NCBI RefSeq assembly: GCF_003259845.1
Contig: NZ_QLMJ01000004.1
Span: forward strand, 124,001 to 188,000
Length of the DNA: 64,000 bases
From: Actinoplanes lutulentus
GTDB lineage: Bacteria; Actinomycetota; Actinomycetes; Mycobacteriales; Micromonosporaceae
Direction of reading: 5' to 3'
In this document: positions 52,566-60,630 of the stretch, one piece after another
Layout: every line of letters starts with the position of its first letter
Position numbering within the stretch: position 1 is the stretch's first letter
Translations under genes and position numbers: made by a program
The notes under the pieces: generated by a model
Told to the model about the DNA's origin: nothing
Seen by the model: the letters and a program-made list of their open reading frames with translations, nothing else
Database searches by the model: none

Positions 52566-54299
52566 ATGAGGGCCGCGACGGACGAGCCGATGTCAGCCCC
52601 TCCCGATACCATCCCTCACGTGCCAGCTCCAGCAAATGGTCCCGCGCGTCTGCGCCCGGCCGAAGCCGTCGCCCGCGTCGTGATGCTGGCGCTGGTCGCC
52701 GTCCTCACCCTGACCGCCACCGAGGACCCGCGACAGCTCGGCTGGATCGTGCTGCTCGCGATCGCCGCGGCGCCCGCCTTCCTGGCGCCCCGGCACCACC
52801 TGTGGGCGCCCGCCGGCCGGGCCGCCGAGGTGGTGGTGACCAGCCTGGCCGCCGGTTTCGTGGCGTCCTCGGCCGACACGATCGGGCGGGTCGACGCCGG
52901 GTTCGGCGCCGAGGCGGTGCTGCCCTACCTCGCGGTGCCGCTGCTCACCGCGGCGCTGCACCGTCGCTCGACCGAGGGACCCGTGCTGCTCGGCGTCGCC
53001 GCGGCGACGATGGTGGCCGGCGGCCTGATCTCCGACTCGTTCGGTGAGCCGGGTTACATCGCGGCCTGCGGGCAGTGGCTGGTCCTCGGCGCGATCGTGA
53101 CGTTCGCCGCCGAGACGATGCGCCAGCTGCTCCAGCCGCCCGAGCCCACCCCGCAGCCTTACGCGGAGGCCACCCGCCTGCTCACCCAGCTGCGCAGCGT
53201 GGCCCGTTCACTGCCCGGCGCGACGCTCGACCCGGGCGGCATCTCCGAGCACCTGCTTGAGGAGCTGCGCGCGGTCGCCCCTGGTCACCGTGCTGCCGTG
53301 CTGTCGGCGAGCGGCGGCGGCCGGCTGGTCGTGCTGGCACAGAGCGGGGCCGAGCGGGTCGACTGGGAGACCACCCTCGACGCCGACTCGGCGATCGCGG
53401 ACGCCTGGGCCACCCAGCAGCCGCAGACGGCCAGCCGCTCGCAGGCGCGCACGCACTCAGGCGGCGAGGCGTCGTCGCTGGTGGTGCCGCTGGTCGCCGG
53501 GGTGCGGACGATCGGGTTGGTCATTCTGGAGACTGATGCCGCTGGGGCGTACCCATCGGGGGTGGTCCAAGGGGTGACCGAGGTGACCGGGCCTGCGGCG
53601 CTGCGGCTGGAAGCCGCCTTGCTCTTCGACGACGTGCGCTCGCTCGCGACCAACGAGGAGCGCCAGCGGCTGGCCCGGGAGATCCACGACGGGGTCGCGC
53701 AGGAGCTGGTCATGGTCGGTTACGGCATCGACAACGCGCAGGCGACGCTGCCGGAGGGCGCCGAGGAGACCGCCGAGGAGCTGCGGACGCTGCGCGGCGA
53801 GGTCACCCGGGTGATCACCGAGCTGCGGCTGAGCCTCTTCGAGCTGCGGTCCGAGGTCGATCGCAGCGGCGGTCTGGCCGCGGCCATCGCGGAATACGCA
53901 CGGACTTTGGGGACGAGTGCCGGCCTGCGCGTGCACTTCACCTTCGACGAGTCGACGGCCCGGCTGCCCGCCGCGACCGAGGCCGAGCTGCTGCGCATCG
54001 CGCAGGAGGCGATCACCAACGCCCGCAAGCACTCGGGCGCGTCCAATCTCTGGGTCACCTGCACGATCGACCCGCCGTACGCGGAAATCGAAGTGTCCGA
54101 TGATGGCAAGGGGTTCGCGGACGAGCGCCCCGATGGCCGATACGGTCTTACCATCATGGCCGAGCGTGCCGAACGCATCCGAGGTCGTCTCAAGATCACG
54201 CCGAGACACCCGAGCGGGACAACCGTCGCCGTAGTGCTCGGAACACCGCCTCGGCGCGATAGCGTGCGGGAGAGTGTTTCCGCTCCAGAAGGGGAGTAA
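52566..54299 (+). CDS. Sensor histidine kinase, NarL/DesK type
   Basis: About 577 residues from ATG 52566 (ATG 52590 is an alternative). The N-terminal membrane region has about five or six helices (VVMLALVAVLTLTA to VLGAIVTFAAETMRQLL). A GAF-like cytoplasmic domain (SGGGRLVVLAQSGAERVDWE to VILETDAAGAYP) follows. The HisKA_3 dimerisation helix EERQRLAREIHDGVAQELVM carries the phospho-His. The ATPase has LRIAQEAITNARKHSG (N box) and VSDDGKGFADERPDGRYGLT (G boxes). It phosphorylates the LuxR-type regulator encoded 7 bp downstream. The signal is unknown. Confidence 0.92.
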   Translation: MRAATDEPMSAPPDTIPHVPAPANGPARLRPAEAVARVVMLALVAVLTLTATEDPRQLGWIVLLAIAAAPAFLAPRHHLWAPAGRAAEVVVTSLAAGFVASSADTIGRVDAGFGAEAVLPYLAVPLLTAALHRRSTEGPVLLGVAAATMVAGGLISDSFGEPGYIAACGQWLVLGAIVTFAAETMRQLLQPPEPTPQPYAEATRLLTQLRSVARSLPGATLDPGGISEHLLEELRAVAPGHRAAVLSASGGGRLVVLAQSGAERVDWETTLDADSAIADAWATQQPQTASRSQARTHSGGEASSLVVPLVAGVRTIGLVILETDAAGAYPSGVVQGVTEVTGPAALRLEAALLFDDVRSLATNEERQRLAREIHDGVAQELVMVGYGIDNAQATLPEGAEETAEELRTLRGEVTRVITELRLSLFELRSEVDRSGGLAAAIAEYARTLGTSAGLRVHFTFDESTARLPAATEAELLRIAQEAITNARKHSGASNLWVTCTIDPPYAEIEVSDDGKGFADERPDGRYGLTIMAERAERIRGRLKITPRHPSGTTVAVVLGTPPRRDSVRESVSAPEGE

Positions 54300-54306
54300 C
54301 CCGACC

Positions 54307-54972
54307 ATGACCACCCCTGCGCCGACCGGGCGCACCAAGGTCCTGCTTGTCGACGACCACGACCTGATCCGTAAAGGGCTGCGACACGCCTTCGAGCGCG
54401 ACCGGCAGTTCGAGGTCGTCGGCGAGGCTGCGACCGCGGCGGAGGCGGTGCGCCAGGCCGGCGCTCTGCAGCCGGACGTCGTGATCATGGACCTGCGCCT
54501 GCCCGACGGCAGTGGCCTGGAGGCCACCCGCGCGCTGCGCAAGAACAACTCGAACATGGGCATCGTGGTGCTGACCATGTACGCGGGCGACGACCAGCTG
54601 TTCGGCGCTCTTGAGGCCGGTGCCAGCGCGTTCGTGCCGAAAACCGCCCCCGCCGACGAGGTCGTGGCGGCCGCCCGGCATGCCGCGTCCGCTCCCAGCG
54701 CTTTCACCGCGGCCGACCTGGCCGAGGCGATGAAACGCCGGCTCGCCCCGTCCGGGCCGCAGCTGTCCCCGCGTGAGGGTCAGGTGCTCCGCCTGCTCGC
54801 CGACGGCATGAGTGTCGCCGGGATCGCGAAGCAGCTGTTCGTCTCCGAGTCGACGGCGAAGACCCACATTTCGAAGCTGTACGAGAAGCTGGGCGCGGCC
54901 AACCGGGCGCAGGCTCTCATGACCGCGCTCCGATTGGGCCTGCTGGAAGCTCCCGACGCTCCGAAGTTCTAA
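54307..54972 (+). CDS. LuxR/NarL-family response regulator
   Basis: 221 residues. The receiver has VLLVDDHDLIRKGLRHAFER, the phospho-Asp in VVIMDLRLPDGSGLEATRAL and the Lys in AFVPKTAPADE. The LuxR HTH is LSPREGQVLRLLADGMSVAG, then LFVSESTAKTHISKLYEKLG. ATG 54307 has GGGAG 11 nt upstream. Cognate kinase is the upstream gene. The last codons and stop (GCTCCGAAGTTCTAA) are duplicated next to the convergent DUF4395 stop. Confidence 0.94.
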   Translation: MTTPAPTGRTKVLLVDDHDLIRKGLRHAFERDRQFEVVGEAATAAEAVRQAGALQPDVVIMDLRLPDGSGLEATRALRKNNSNMGIVVLTMYAGDDQLFGALEAGASAFVPKTAPADEVVAAARHAASAPSAFTAADLAEAMKRRLAPSGPQLSPREGQVLRLLADGMSVAGIAKQLFVSESTAKTHISKLYEKLGAANRAQALMTALRLGLLEAPDAPKF

Positions 54973-54988
54973 AGCTCCGAAATTCTAG
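54958..54988. repeat. 15-bp direct repeat joining two convergent stop codons
   Basis: GCTCCGAAGTTCTAA (54958-54972) and GCTCCGAAATTCTAG (54974-54988). The first copy ends the response regulator. The second holds the reverse stop of the DUF4395 gene (CTA at 54985-54987). Confidence 0.75.
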
Positions 54989-55416
54989 ACCTTTCGGACA
55001 TTTTCGGCGGTTCTGTTGCTTAGGCGGCGAATCGCAAGATAGGCCTCGCACCCCAGACAGAGGCCGAACGCGGCGTTGAGGAACGCCGCAAGCAGCCCGA
55101 ACGCGGCTGCGACGGTTCCCAGTGTCTCCGCGCCCCCGAGGTATCCCCCCGCGGAGACGCTCAGGAACGTGAATCCGACGAGCTGGGCGAAACGCACCGG
55201 CGCGGCCGGCTCCCGCTCGGCGGGCGGCCCCAGCCGGGGCAGCACGAGCGCCCGGAAGATCAGGGCGTACGGGCCGCGCCGCGGGTCGTACGCGGTGATG
55301 GCGAAAACGACGGCCTGCGCGAGGGCGAGCCAGCCGGAGCCGGTGATCAGCACGAGGGCGATGACGATGCTGGTGAGCGTGGCGGCGAAACGCTGGCCGC
55401 GAGGATCAAGTTCCAC
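54985..55416 (-). CDS. DUF4395 family membrane protein
   Basis: 143 residues from GTG 55416 (VELDPRGQRFAATLTSIVIA). Three or four hydrophobic segments: IALVLITGSGWLALAQAVVF, VGFTFLSVSAGGYLGGA and AAFGLLAAFLNAAFGLCLGC. The C-x2-C in GLCLGCEAYL is the conserved DUF4395 end motif, and AYDPRRGPYALIFRALVLPR matches the middle. DUF4395 proteins are often linked to sulfur or thioredoxin genes; a thioredoxin-like gene lies 2.5 kb away here. It is 8 bp downstream of the MarR gene, in operon with it. Confidence 0.8.
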   Translation of the reverse strand: MELDPRGQRFAATLTSIVIALVLITGSGWLALAQAVVFAITAYDPRRGPYALIFRALVLPRLGPPAEREPAAPVRFAQLVGFTFLSVSAGGYLGGAETLGTVAAAFGLLAAFLNAAFGLCLGCEAYLAIRRLSNRTAENVRKV

Positions 55417-55424
55417 GACTCCTA

Positions 55425-55925
55425 TTATTCCCCTAAGGAAAGTAGGATTTTGCGTAGCAGGTCGTTGAGTTTTCCCAGCTCTTCTCCGGATAGCGCACCG
55501 AGCGCCTGCTGATCGCGGGCCATGCCCTCGAAGATGTATCGATTCCACATGTCCCGCCCCTTTTGGGTGGGCCGGATCAGCACCCGCCGACGATCAGCGC
55601 CGTCCACCTGCCGCGTGATCAACTCGGCCTCGGCGAGCCGGTCCAGCCGGCTGGTCATCGCGGCCCGGGTCACATTCGCGGCTTCGGCGAGCTGCGCCGG
55701 GGTCGCCTCGGTCGGCCACGGCTGAACCATGAGCACGTGCAGCGTCTTGTAGTCCTGCAGCGTGAAGTCGTCACTCTTGGCAAACTCGGCCGCGTCGGCC
55801 CGCTCGATCCACCGCAGGATCTGTTTCATCCGGACCAGGGCGCCCTCGACCTCGGGCACGAAGGCGGGCTCGTCCTTCCAGAACGCCCCCCACCGGGCAA
55901 CATGCTGATCCACTCCGTCTCCCAT
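55425..55925 (-). CDS. MarR-family transcriptional regulator
   Basis: 166 residues. The winged helix spans TLQDYKTLHVLMVQPWPTEA, then PAQLAEAANVTRAAMTSRLD and RQVDGADRRRVLIRPTQKGR (wing). It is divergent from the MFS gene with 68 bp between, and upstream of DUF4395 in the same operon. It should repress the MFS transporter and itself until a ligand or oxidant acts. No cysteine suggests a simple OhrR-type redox switch. ATG 55925 opens the frame. Confidence 0.9.
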   Translation of the reverse strand: MGDGVDQHVARWGAFWKDEPAFVPEVEGALVRMKQILRWIERADAAEFAKSDDFTLQDYKTLHVLMVQPWPTEATPAQLAEAANVTRAAMTSRLDRLAEAELITRQVDGADRRRVLIRPTQKGRDMWNRYIFEGMARDQQALGALSGEELGKLNDLLRKILLSLGE

Positions 55926-55953
55926 GGCCCGATTCTGCCATGCTTCTGATTAT

Positions 55954-55985
55954 TAGTTGCCTGATAGTTAGACGGTGAACTAGTT
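55954..55985. promoter_or_regulatory. A/T-rich candidate MarR operator
   Basis: Contains three TAGTT direct repeats (starting 55954, 55965 and 55981) and the palindrome AACTAGTT (55978-55985), in the 68-bp divergent gap. This is tentative. Confidence 0.35.
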
Positions 55986-55993
55986 TCAGGGGC

Positions 55994-57223
55994 ATGACGC
56001 GTGACTTCCGTCTGCTCGCCACCGGGCAGGCCCTCTCCTGGCTCGGCAACGGCTTCCAGACCGTGGCCCTCGCGGTGGCCGTGGTCACCACCGGCGGCGG
56101 CGCCCGTGACCTCGGACTCGTGATGGCCAGCTCGGTCGCCACGATGCTCGTCTGCACCCTGTTCGGCGGCGTCTGGGCCGACCGCCTCCAGCCACAACGG
56201 GTGATGGTCTGGTCCGATCTGATCCGGTTCGCCGCCACCGCCGGCATCGCCTGGATGTTCGCCGTCTCCGGATATCAGCTCGGGCTGCTCTGCGCGCTCT
56301 CCGTCGTCTCGGCCGGCGCCGGAAGCTTCTTCACTCCGTCGATGGTCGCGCTCAAACCGATGCTGGTCCCGGCCGACCGCCGCCAATCCGCGAACGCGAC
56401 GCTCAGCATGCTGCAAACCGCGTGCGGCATCGCAGGCCCCACTCTGGGCGGTATCACCGTCGCCGCCTTCGGCGCTCCGGCCGGATTCGCCGCCAACGCG
56501 GTCAGCTTCCTCTTGTCACTGGTCGCGGCCGCGATGATTTCGGTACGCACGGAGCGCGGCCCCCGCCACCCCATGCTCGCCGAGCTGGCCGCCGGGTGGC
56601 AGGAGATCCGCAGCCGGGACTGGCTGCTCGGCGGCCTGTTCGGCGCGACGGTCTACCACATCGCCAACGGCATGATCCTGGTCCTGGTGCAGGTGGTGGC
56701 CATCGAGCGGCTCGGCGGCGCCCACGCGATCGGCCTGATAGCCGCGGCGGAGGGCTTCGGCGGCTTCCTCGGCGCCGCGATCGGCATGCGGTTCCGCCCC
56801 CGGCGCCTGCTGCGGGCGGGCTGGCTCGGCCTGATGCTGATGCCAGTGTGGGCGCTGTCCTACGTCTGGCCCGGCCTGCTCGTCGCCGTCATGGCCGGCG
56901 CGGTGATCGGCTACGCCGGCCTGATCTTCTTCGACGTAGCCTGGGAAACCGCGATCCAGGACAACGTCCCGCACCAGATGCTCGGCCGGGTCGCATCCTG
57001 GGACTACGTCACGTCGTTCCTGGCGATGCCGATCGGAAACGCCCTGGCCGGCCCGATGTCCGAACGCTTCGGCACCGACCGGGTACTGACGTGCTGCGCA
57101 GCGGTGCTCTTCCTGGCCGCGGCGTCCCAGCTGCTGATCCCAGGCTCCCGCACCCTGACCCGAACCCCAGCGTGCCGACCAGAGACGCAACCCGCACCCA
57201 ACCCATCCACCGTGTCGAATTAG
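55994..57223 (+). CDS. MFS exporter, DHA3 (EntS/macrolide-efflux) type
   Basis: 409 residues with about 12 helices. FRLLATGQALSWLGNGFQTV is the DHA3 start, motif A appears as FGGVWADRLQPQRVMVWSDL, and SFFTPSMVALKPMLVPADRR follows. Exports small molecules. It is divergent from MarR, which probably represses it. The C-terminus is unusual: TRTPACRPETQPAPNPSTVSN ends within a repeat element, and the stop codon TAG (57221-57223) is formed at the left arm of a 39-bp family I copy, so a longer ancestral tail may have been cut. Confidence 0.9.
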   Translation: MTRDFRLLATGQALSWLGNGFQTVALAVAVVTTGGGARDLGLVMASSVATMLVCTLFGGVWADRLQPQRVMVWSDLIRFAATAGIAWMFAVSGYQLGLLCALSVVSAGAGSFFTPSMVALKPMLVPADRRQSANATLSMLQTACGIAGPTLGGITVAAFGAPAGFAANAVSFLLSLVAAAMISVRTERGPRHPMLAELAAGWQEIRSRDWLLGGLFGATVYHIANGMILVLVQVVAIERLGGAHAIGLIAAAEGFGGFLGAAIGMRFRPRRLLRAGWLGLMLMPVWALSYVWPGLLVAVMAGAVIGYAGLIFFDVAWETAIQDNVPHQMLGRVASWDYVTSFLAMPIGNALAGPMSERFGTDRVLTCCAAVLFLAAASQLLIPGSRTLTRTPACRPETQPAPNPSTVSN

Positions 57224-57250
57224 GGCGCAAATCAAACCCCAAATCAACAC
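57212..57250. repeat. 39-bp palindromic repeat, family I, copy 4
   Basis: Arms GTGTCGAATT (57212-57221) and AAATCAACAC (57241-57250), 19-nt loop, two mismatches. It supplies the MFS stop codon. Confidence 0.78.
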
Positions 57251-57272
57251 ACAAACAGCGCCAGCCCTCCCT

Positions 57273-57311
57273 GTGTCGACTTGAGGCGCGAATCAAACCG
57301 CAAATCGACAC
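57273..57311. repeat. 39-bp palindromic repeat, family I, copy 5
   Basis: Arms GTGTCGACTT (57273-57282) and AAATCGACAC (57302-57311), 19-nt loop. The loop GAGGCGCGAATCAAACCGC is close to that of copy 4. Further half arms GCGCCGACTTGAGGCGG (57392) and GTGTCGACTT (57422) follow. Confidence 0.8.
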
Positions 57312-57829
57312 GCAAGCAGTGCCACCCGCAGCGTGCCGAAGCCAGCGTCAGCGCCCACCCTGCGTATCGATTCGAGCGAGCACCCACCCGCGCGCCGACT
57401 TGAGGCGGCCGCGACAGCCGCGTGTCGACTTCAGGCGCTCCGATGTTCGGCCTCAAGGGCGGTGAGCACGCCGAGCCAAAGACCCACCGTGAGCTCTCAG
57501 CACGGCGGCACCACCAGCACACGGCGGACGGACGGCCGGCGTTCGGGCGTCCGCGGGCGGTCAGTCCCTCGGACGGGCAACGGCCAACTGGCGGGCAACG
57601 GCCGAGCGAGCGGTCCGCCGGCCGGGCGGGCGGTCCGCCGGCCGGGCGACGGCAGGCGGGCGGGTGCTTGGCGAGCGGGTTGGCGGGTTTGGCCGAGGCG
57701 TGGGCACACGCAAGGGGCCGGCAGCGGTGATCAGGCCGCACAGAGAGCGTGTGTGAGCTCCCGTCTCGGCCCTGGCATGGACGAAGTCGCACCGAGCCGT
57801 TGTGTGCGACCCCATCCACGTGGAAACCA

Positions 57830-57886
57830 CGATCGGTGCGCCGCTGTCCACGCCGTTTATTGATGTCGGCAAACGCGCACCGATCG
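57830..57886. repeat. Long-loop inverted repeat near the thioredoxin 3' end
   Basis: Perfect 12-bp arms CGATCGGTGCGC (57830-57841) and GCGCACCGATCG (57875-57886), 33-nt loop, 40 bp beyond the thioredoxin stop. A terminator or another repeat type. Confidence 0.6.
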
Positions 57887-57925
57887 CTCGCGTGTGCGTT
57901 CAGCCGCTGGGCCCCGCCTCGTGTC

Positions 57926-58525
57926 TCAGCTCTTTGGCAGGATTTCGGCCAGTGTGGCTATCAGCTGTGGCTTTGAGGGGACTCCGGTTGCCCTTTTGAT
58001 GACGCGGCCGTCGGCGTCGAGGACGAACAGGGTTGGGGTGCGCCAGACGTCCAGTTCGCGGACCTCGGTCAGGTGGCTTTCCGCGTCTACTTCGATGTGC
58101 TGCACGCCGGGGAGCAGCGCCGCCACCTCGTCGCTCACGCGCCGCACCGCCCGGCACGGCGCGCAGAACGCCGTCGAGAACTGGAGCAGCGTCGCCGGGG
58201 CCGACTCCACGCCGAGTCGTTTCAGCAGGTCAGCGCTGAGACGCGTACCCGAAATGTCGGAAGAGTGAGCGGAATCGCCTGGCTCGGCCACCGCCGGGAC
58301 CGCGGCGGCAGCCGCAACCGGATCGCCCGCGAAAGCCGCATCCGCGCTAGAAGCCAAACCCACCAAACCCACCGCACCCGAACCCGCACCGGCAACCGGA
58401 GCCGCCGCCTGGCTGAGGACCGGACTCACCGCCGTCAGCCGGCCATCGGTGCGGCGGCGCCAGAGGCCCACGGCAACCCCGGCCACCAGCACCACAGCGA
58501 CCGCGCTCACTCCCACCGGATCCAT
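57926..58525 (-). CDS. Membrane-anchored thioredoxin-like protein
   Basis: 199 residues. One N-terminal helix (VSAVAVVLVAGVAVGLWRRR, about 5-24) is followed by a long Ala/Gly linker and a thioredoxin domain from about residue 95. The redox motif is FSTAFCAPCRAVRRVSDEVA (CxxC), and the cis-Pro is in VWRTPTLFVLDADGRV. The basic residues after the helix suggest that the domain faces the cytoplasm, but this is uncertain. It reduces or isomerises disulfides. It is 21 bp downstream of the ABC transporter gene on the same strand. Confidence 0.88.
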   Translation of the reverse strand: MDPVGVSAVAVVLVAGVAVGLWRRRTDGRLTAVSPVLSQAAAPVAGAGSGAVGLVGLASSADAAFAGDPVAAAAAVPAVAEPGDSAHSSDISGTRLSADLLKRLGVESAPATLLQFSTAFCAPCRAVRRVSDEVAALLPGVQHIEVDAESHLTEVRELDVWRTPTLFVLDADGRVIKRATGVPSKPQLIATLAEILPKS

Positions 58526-58546
58526 GGGACTACTTTGACACGCGCC

Positions 58547-60460
58547 TCACGCCGACTGGTAGGCGCTGGCCTGGAGCGTGAACAACTGCGCATACAGCCC
58601 GCCGGTCGCCATCAGCTCCTCGTGATCGCCCTCTTCGACCACCGCGCCGTGATCCAGCACGAAAATGCGGTCGGCTTCGCGGACGCTCGCCATCCGGTGG
58701 GTGATCAAAACGACGGTCCGGCCGGCGGCGAGTGAACGTAACCGCTGGTAGACGTCGTGCTCGGCGCGGGCGTCCAGGTTCGCGGTGGGTTCGTCGCAGA
58801 TCAGCAGGGGCGCGTCGCGGTGGAAGGCGCGACTGACCGCGAGCCGCTGCCACTGCCCGCCGGAGAGATCGGCGCCGTCGGTGAAATGCCGGGAAAGCAG
58901 AGTTTCGTACTCCCGGGGCAACTCCATCACGAACTCGTGCGCGTCGCCGGCCCGGGCCGACTCCCGCACGTTCTCCAGCGAGGCGACACGGTCGTGGCGG
59001 CCGATCGCGATGTTGAGTCTGGCCGAAAATGGCCAGCGGGTCGGCTCCTGCATGACGACTGCTATCTGTTCGCGAAGCGATTCCGGGTGCAGCCTGTTCA
59101 CGTCCACACCGTCCCAGGTGACAGTGCCCTGCTGGGGGCGGTACAGCCCGGCAAGCACTGCCGCCAGCGTTGATTTGCCCGATCCGTTCTCGCCGACCAG
59201 GGCGATGATCTGGCCGCGCCGCAGCGTGAGGCTGACGTCGGCGACGGCCGGGCGGGAGGCGTCCGGATAACTGAACGTCACCCCGTCCAGCACGATCTCG
59301 GTGAAACGGGCCGGTACCGCCAGGTCCGGCGACGGCTCGGCCCGCTGCTGGGACAGCTCGCAGAAGCCCTGGAAATCGGCGAAGTACAGGCCGTACTCGT
59401 AGACCCGGTTGACCGAAAACGCCAACTCACGGAGCCGGCTGATGCCGATGTTGATCGCATAGGCGGCGGCACCTCCGGCGGCCAGCTCCATCCGGCCGGT
59501 CCAGAGCAGCCAGAGCAGCACCACATAGGCAAAACCGGTCAGCAGGCCGCTGAGCGCCTGTCCGTACAGATTGCTGCGTACCGATCTCGTCACCACCCGG
59601 ATCTCCTCCACCGTGGAGATCCGCAGGAGCCGGCCGACCTCGGCGAGCAGGAATCGCCGTACCGTGAAAGCCCGCACCTCGCCGGCCGGTTCGCGCGCCG
59701 CGAGCAGTTGGGCGAGCATGTGCTGGCGCCGCCAGACCGCGACGAGCCGCAGCCGGCTGCGATAGCTGAGCCGGGCCGCGCGCACCGCCGCCCACCCGGT
59801 CGGCAGGGCCGCCAGCACCAGTAACGGCAGCAGGACAGGGTGCAGCACGGCGAGCACACCGGCCACCGCGGCCAGGCCGATCACGTTGGTGAACACGTCG
59901 ATGCCGAAGTCGACGATCCGCTGCGCCGCGTCGATGCCGCGATCCCGGGCCCGCTCCATGGCGTCCCGCCAGTCCGGATCGTCGAATGTCGCCAGGTCGA
60001 CCCCGGTCGTCAGATCCAGCAGACGCATCTCGGCGGCCTCGAAAACCTGCGGCGACAGCCGGCCCTGCGCCGCTGCCGCCGCCGACGTGAGCAGCCCACG
60101 CGCCGCAAGAGCAATGATCAAAATCAACAGCGAGGGTACGGCGGACCGCACCCGTTCCGGAGTCGGACCAGCTTGCAACAGGCCGTCGAAGACACCGACC
60201 ACACTGATCAGCCCGAGTGCGGCCGCGGCGCCGGCGGCCACCTGCAGCACGAGAACCGCCGCGGTGGTTCGGGCGCTGGCCCGCCACGCCAGCAGCCAGG
60301 CGTCCCGAAGCAGCCGTGGCAGACGACGAGCCATCTGCAGAAACGTGGTGTTCGCCGCCTCGGCCGTGCTGGTCAGCCAATAGGGCAGCTCCAGCTCGCC
60401 GTCTTCCTCGGTCTCCAGCAGCGTGGCGTTCTCCGGCGCGGGCTCAGCGGTGTCCGGCAT
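58547..60460 (-). CDS. ABC exporter, fused permease and ATPase
   Basis: 637 residues: an N-terminal polar region, six membrane helices (about 60-320; AVLVLQVAAGAAAALGLISV to LTGFAYVVLLWLLW) and an ATPase. Walker A GENGSGKSTLAAVLAGL lies at about 420-435, the signature is DLSGGQWQRLAVSRAF, Walker B PLLICDEPTANLDA, and the H loop VLITHRM. It is a homodimeric type IV half-transporter. There is no peptidase domain, and no small precursor peptide gene was found next to it. GGAGG lies 6 nt before ATG 60460. Substrate unknown. Confidence 0.93.
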   Translation of the reverse strand: MPDTAEPAPENATLLETEEDGELELPYWLTSTAEAANTTFLQMARRLPRLLRDAWLLAWRASARTTAAVLVLQVAAGAAAALGLISVVGVFDGLLQAGPTPERVRSAVPSLLILIIALAARGLLTSAAAAAQGRLSPQVFEAAEMRLLDLTTGVDLATFDDPDWRDAMERARDRGIDAAQRIVDFGIDVFTNVIGLAAVAGVLAVLHPVLLPLLVLAALPTGWAAVRAARLSYRSRLRLVAVWRRQHMLAQLLAAREPAGEVRAFTVRRFLLAEVGRLLRISTVEEIRVVTRSVRSNLYGQALSGLLTGFAYVVLLWLLWTGRMELAAGGAAAYAINIGISRLRELAFSVNRVYEYGLYFADFQGFCELSQQRAEPSPDLAVPARFTEIVLDGVTFSYPDASRPAVADVSLTLRRGQIIALVGENGSGKSTLAAVLAGLYRPQQGTVTWDGVDVNRLHPESLREQIAVVMQEPTRWPFSARLNIAIGRHDRVASLENVRESARAGDAHEFVMELPREYETLLSRHFTDGADLSGGQWQRLAVSRAFHRDAPLLICDEPTANLDARAEHDVYQRLRSLAAGRTVVLITHRMASVREADRIFVLDHGAVVEEGDHEELMATGGLYAQLFTLQASAYQSA

Positions 60461-60630
60461 CGGCGGCCTCCTATCGGGAGGGGTCCGTCAGCGGCCGGCG
60501 CAGGCCGGCTCGAGGCTCCGCAAGCGCGACTGGGCGCGCGACGCACGGACGGCGCGCTGGCATGGCGCGCCGGAAGCCCTGCATTCGTTACTACGCTGCC
60601 TCACGAGCGGGTGTCCACCGGGATTCCCCC

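Larger units (their letters stand above)
57224..57925. repeat. Repeat island 3: 0.7 kb between convergent genes
   Basis: No gene recognised between the MFS gene and the convergent thioredoxin gene. It contains family I copy 5, half copies at 57392 and 57422, GC-rich near-tandem repeats (GCGGTCCGCCGGCCGGGCG, about 57600-57660), a 7-bp repeat pair GTCGCAC/GTGCGAC (57786-57810) and a 12-bp inverted repeat at 57830-57886. Translated frames are low-complexity. Confidence 0.75.

Noticed and set aside
58547..60630. RiPP precursor near the ABC exporter
   Set aside because: The 170-bp gap upstream contains no short ORF with leader-core character, and no modification enzyme is nearby.
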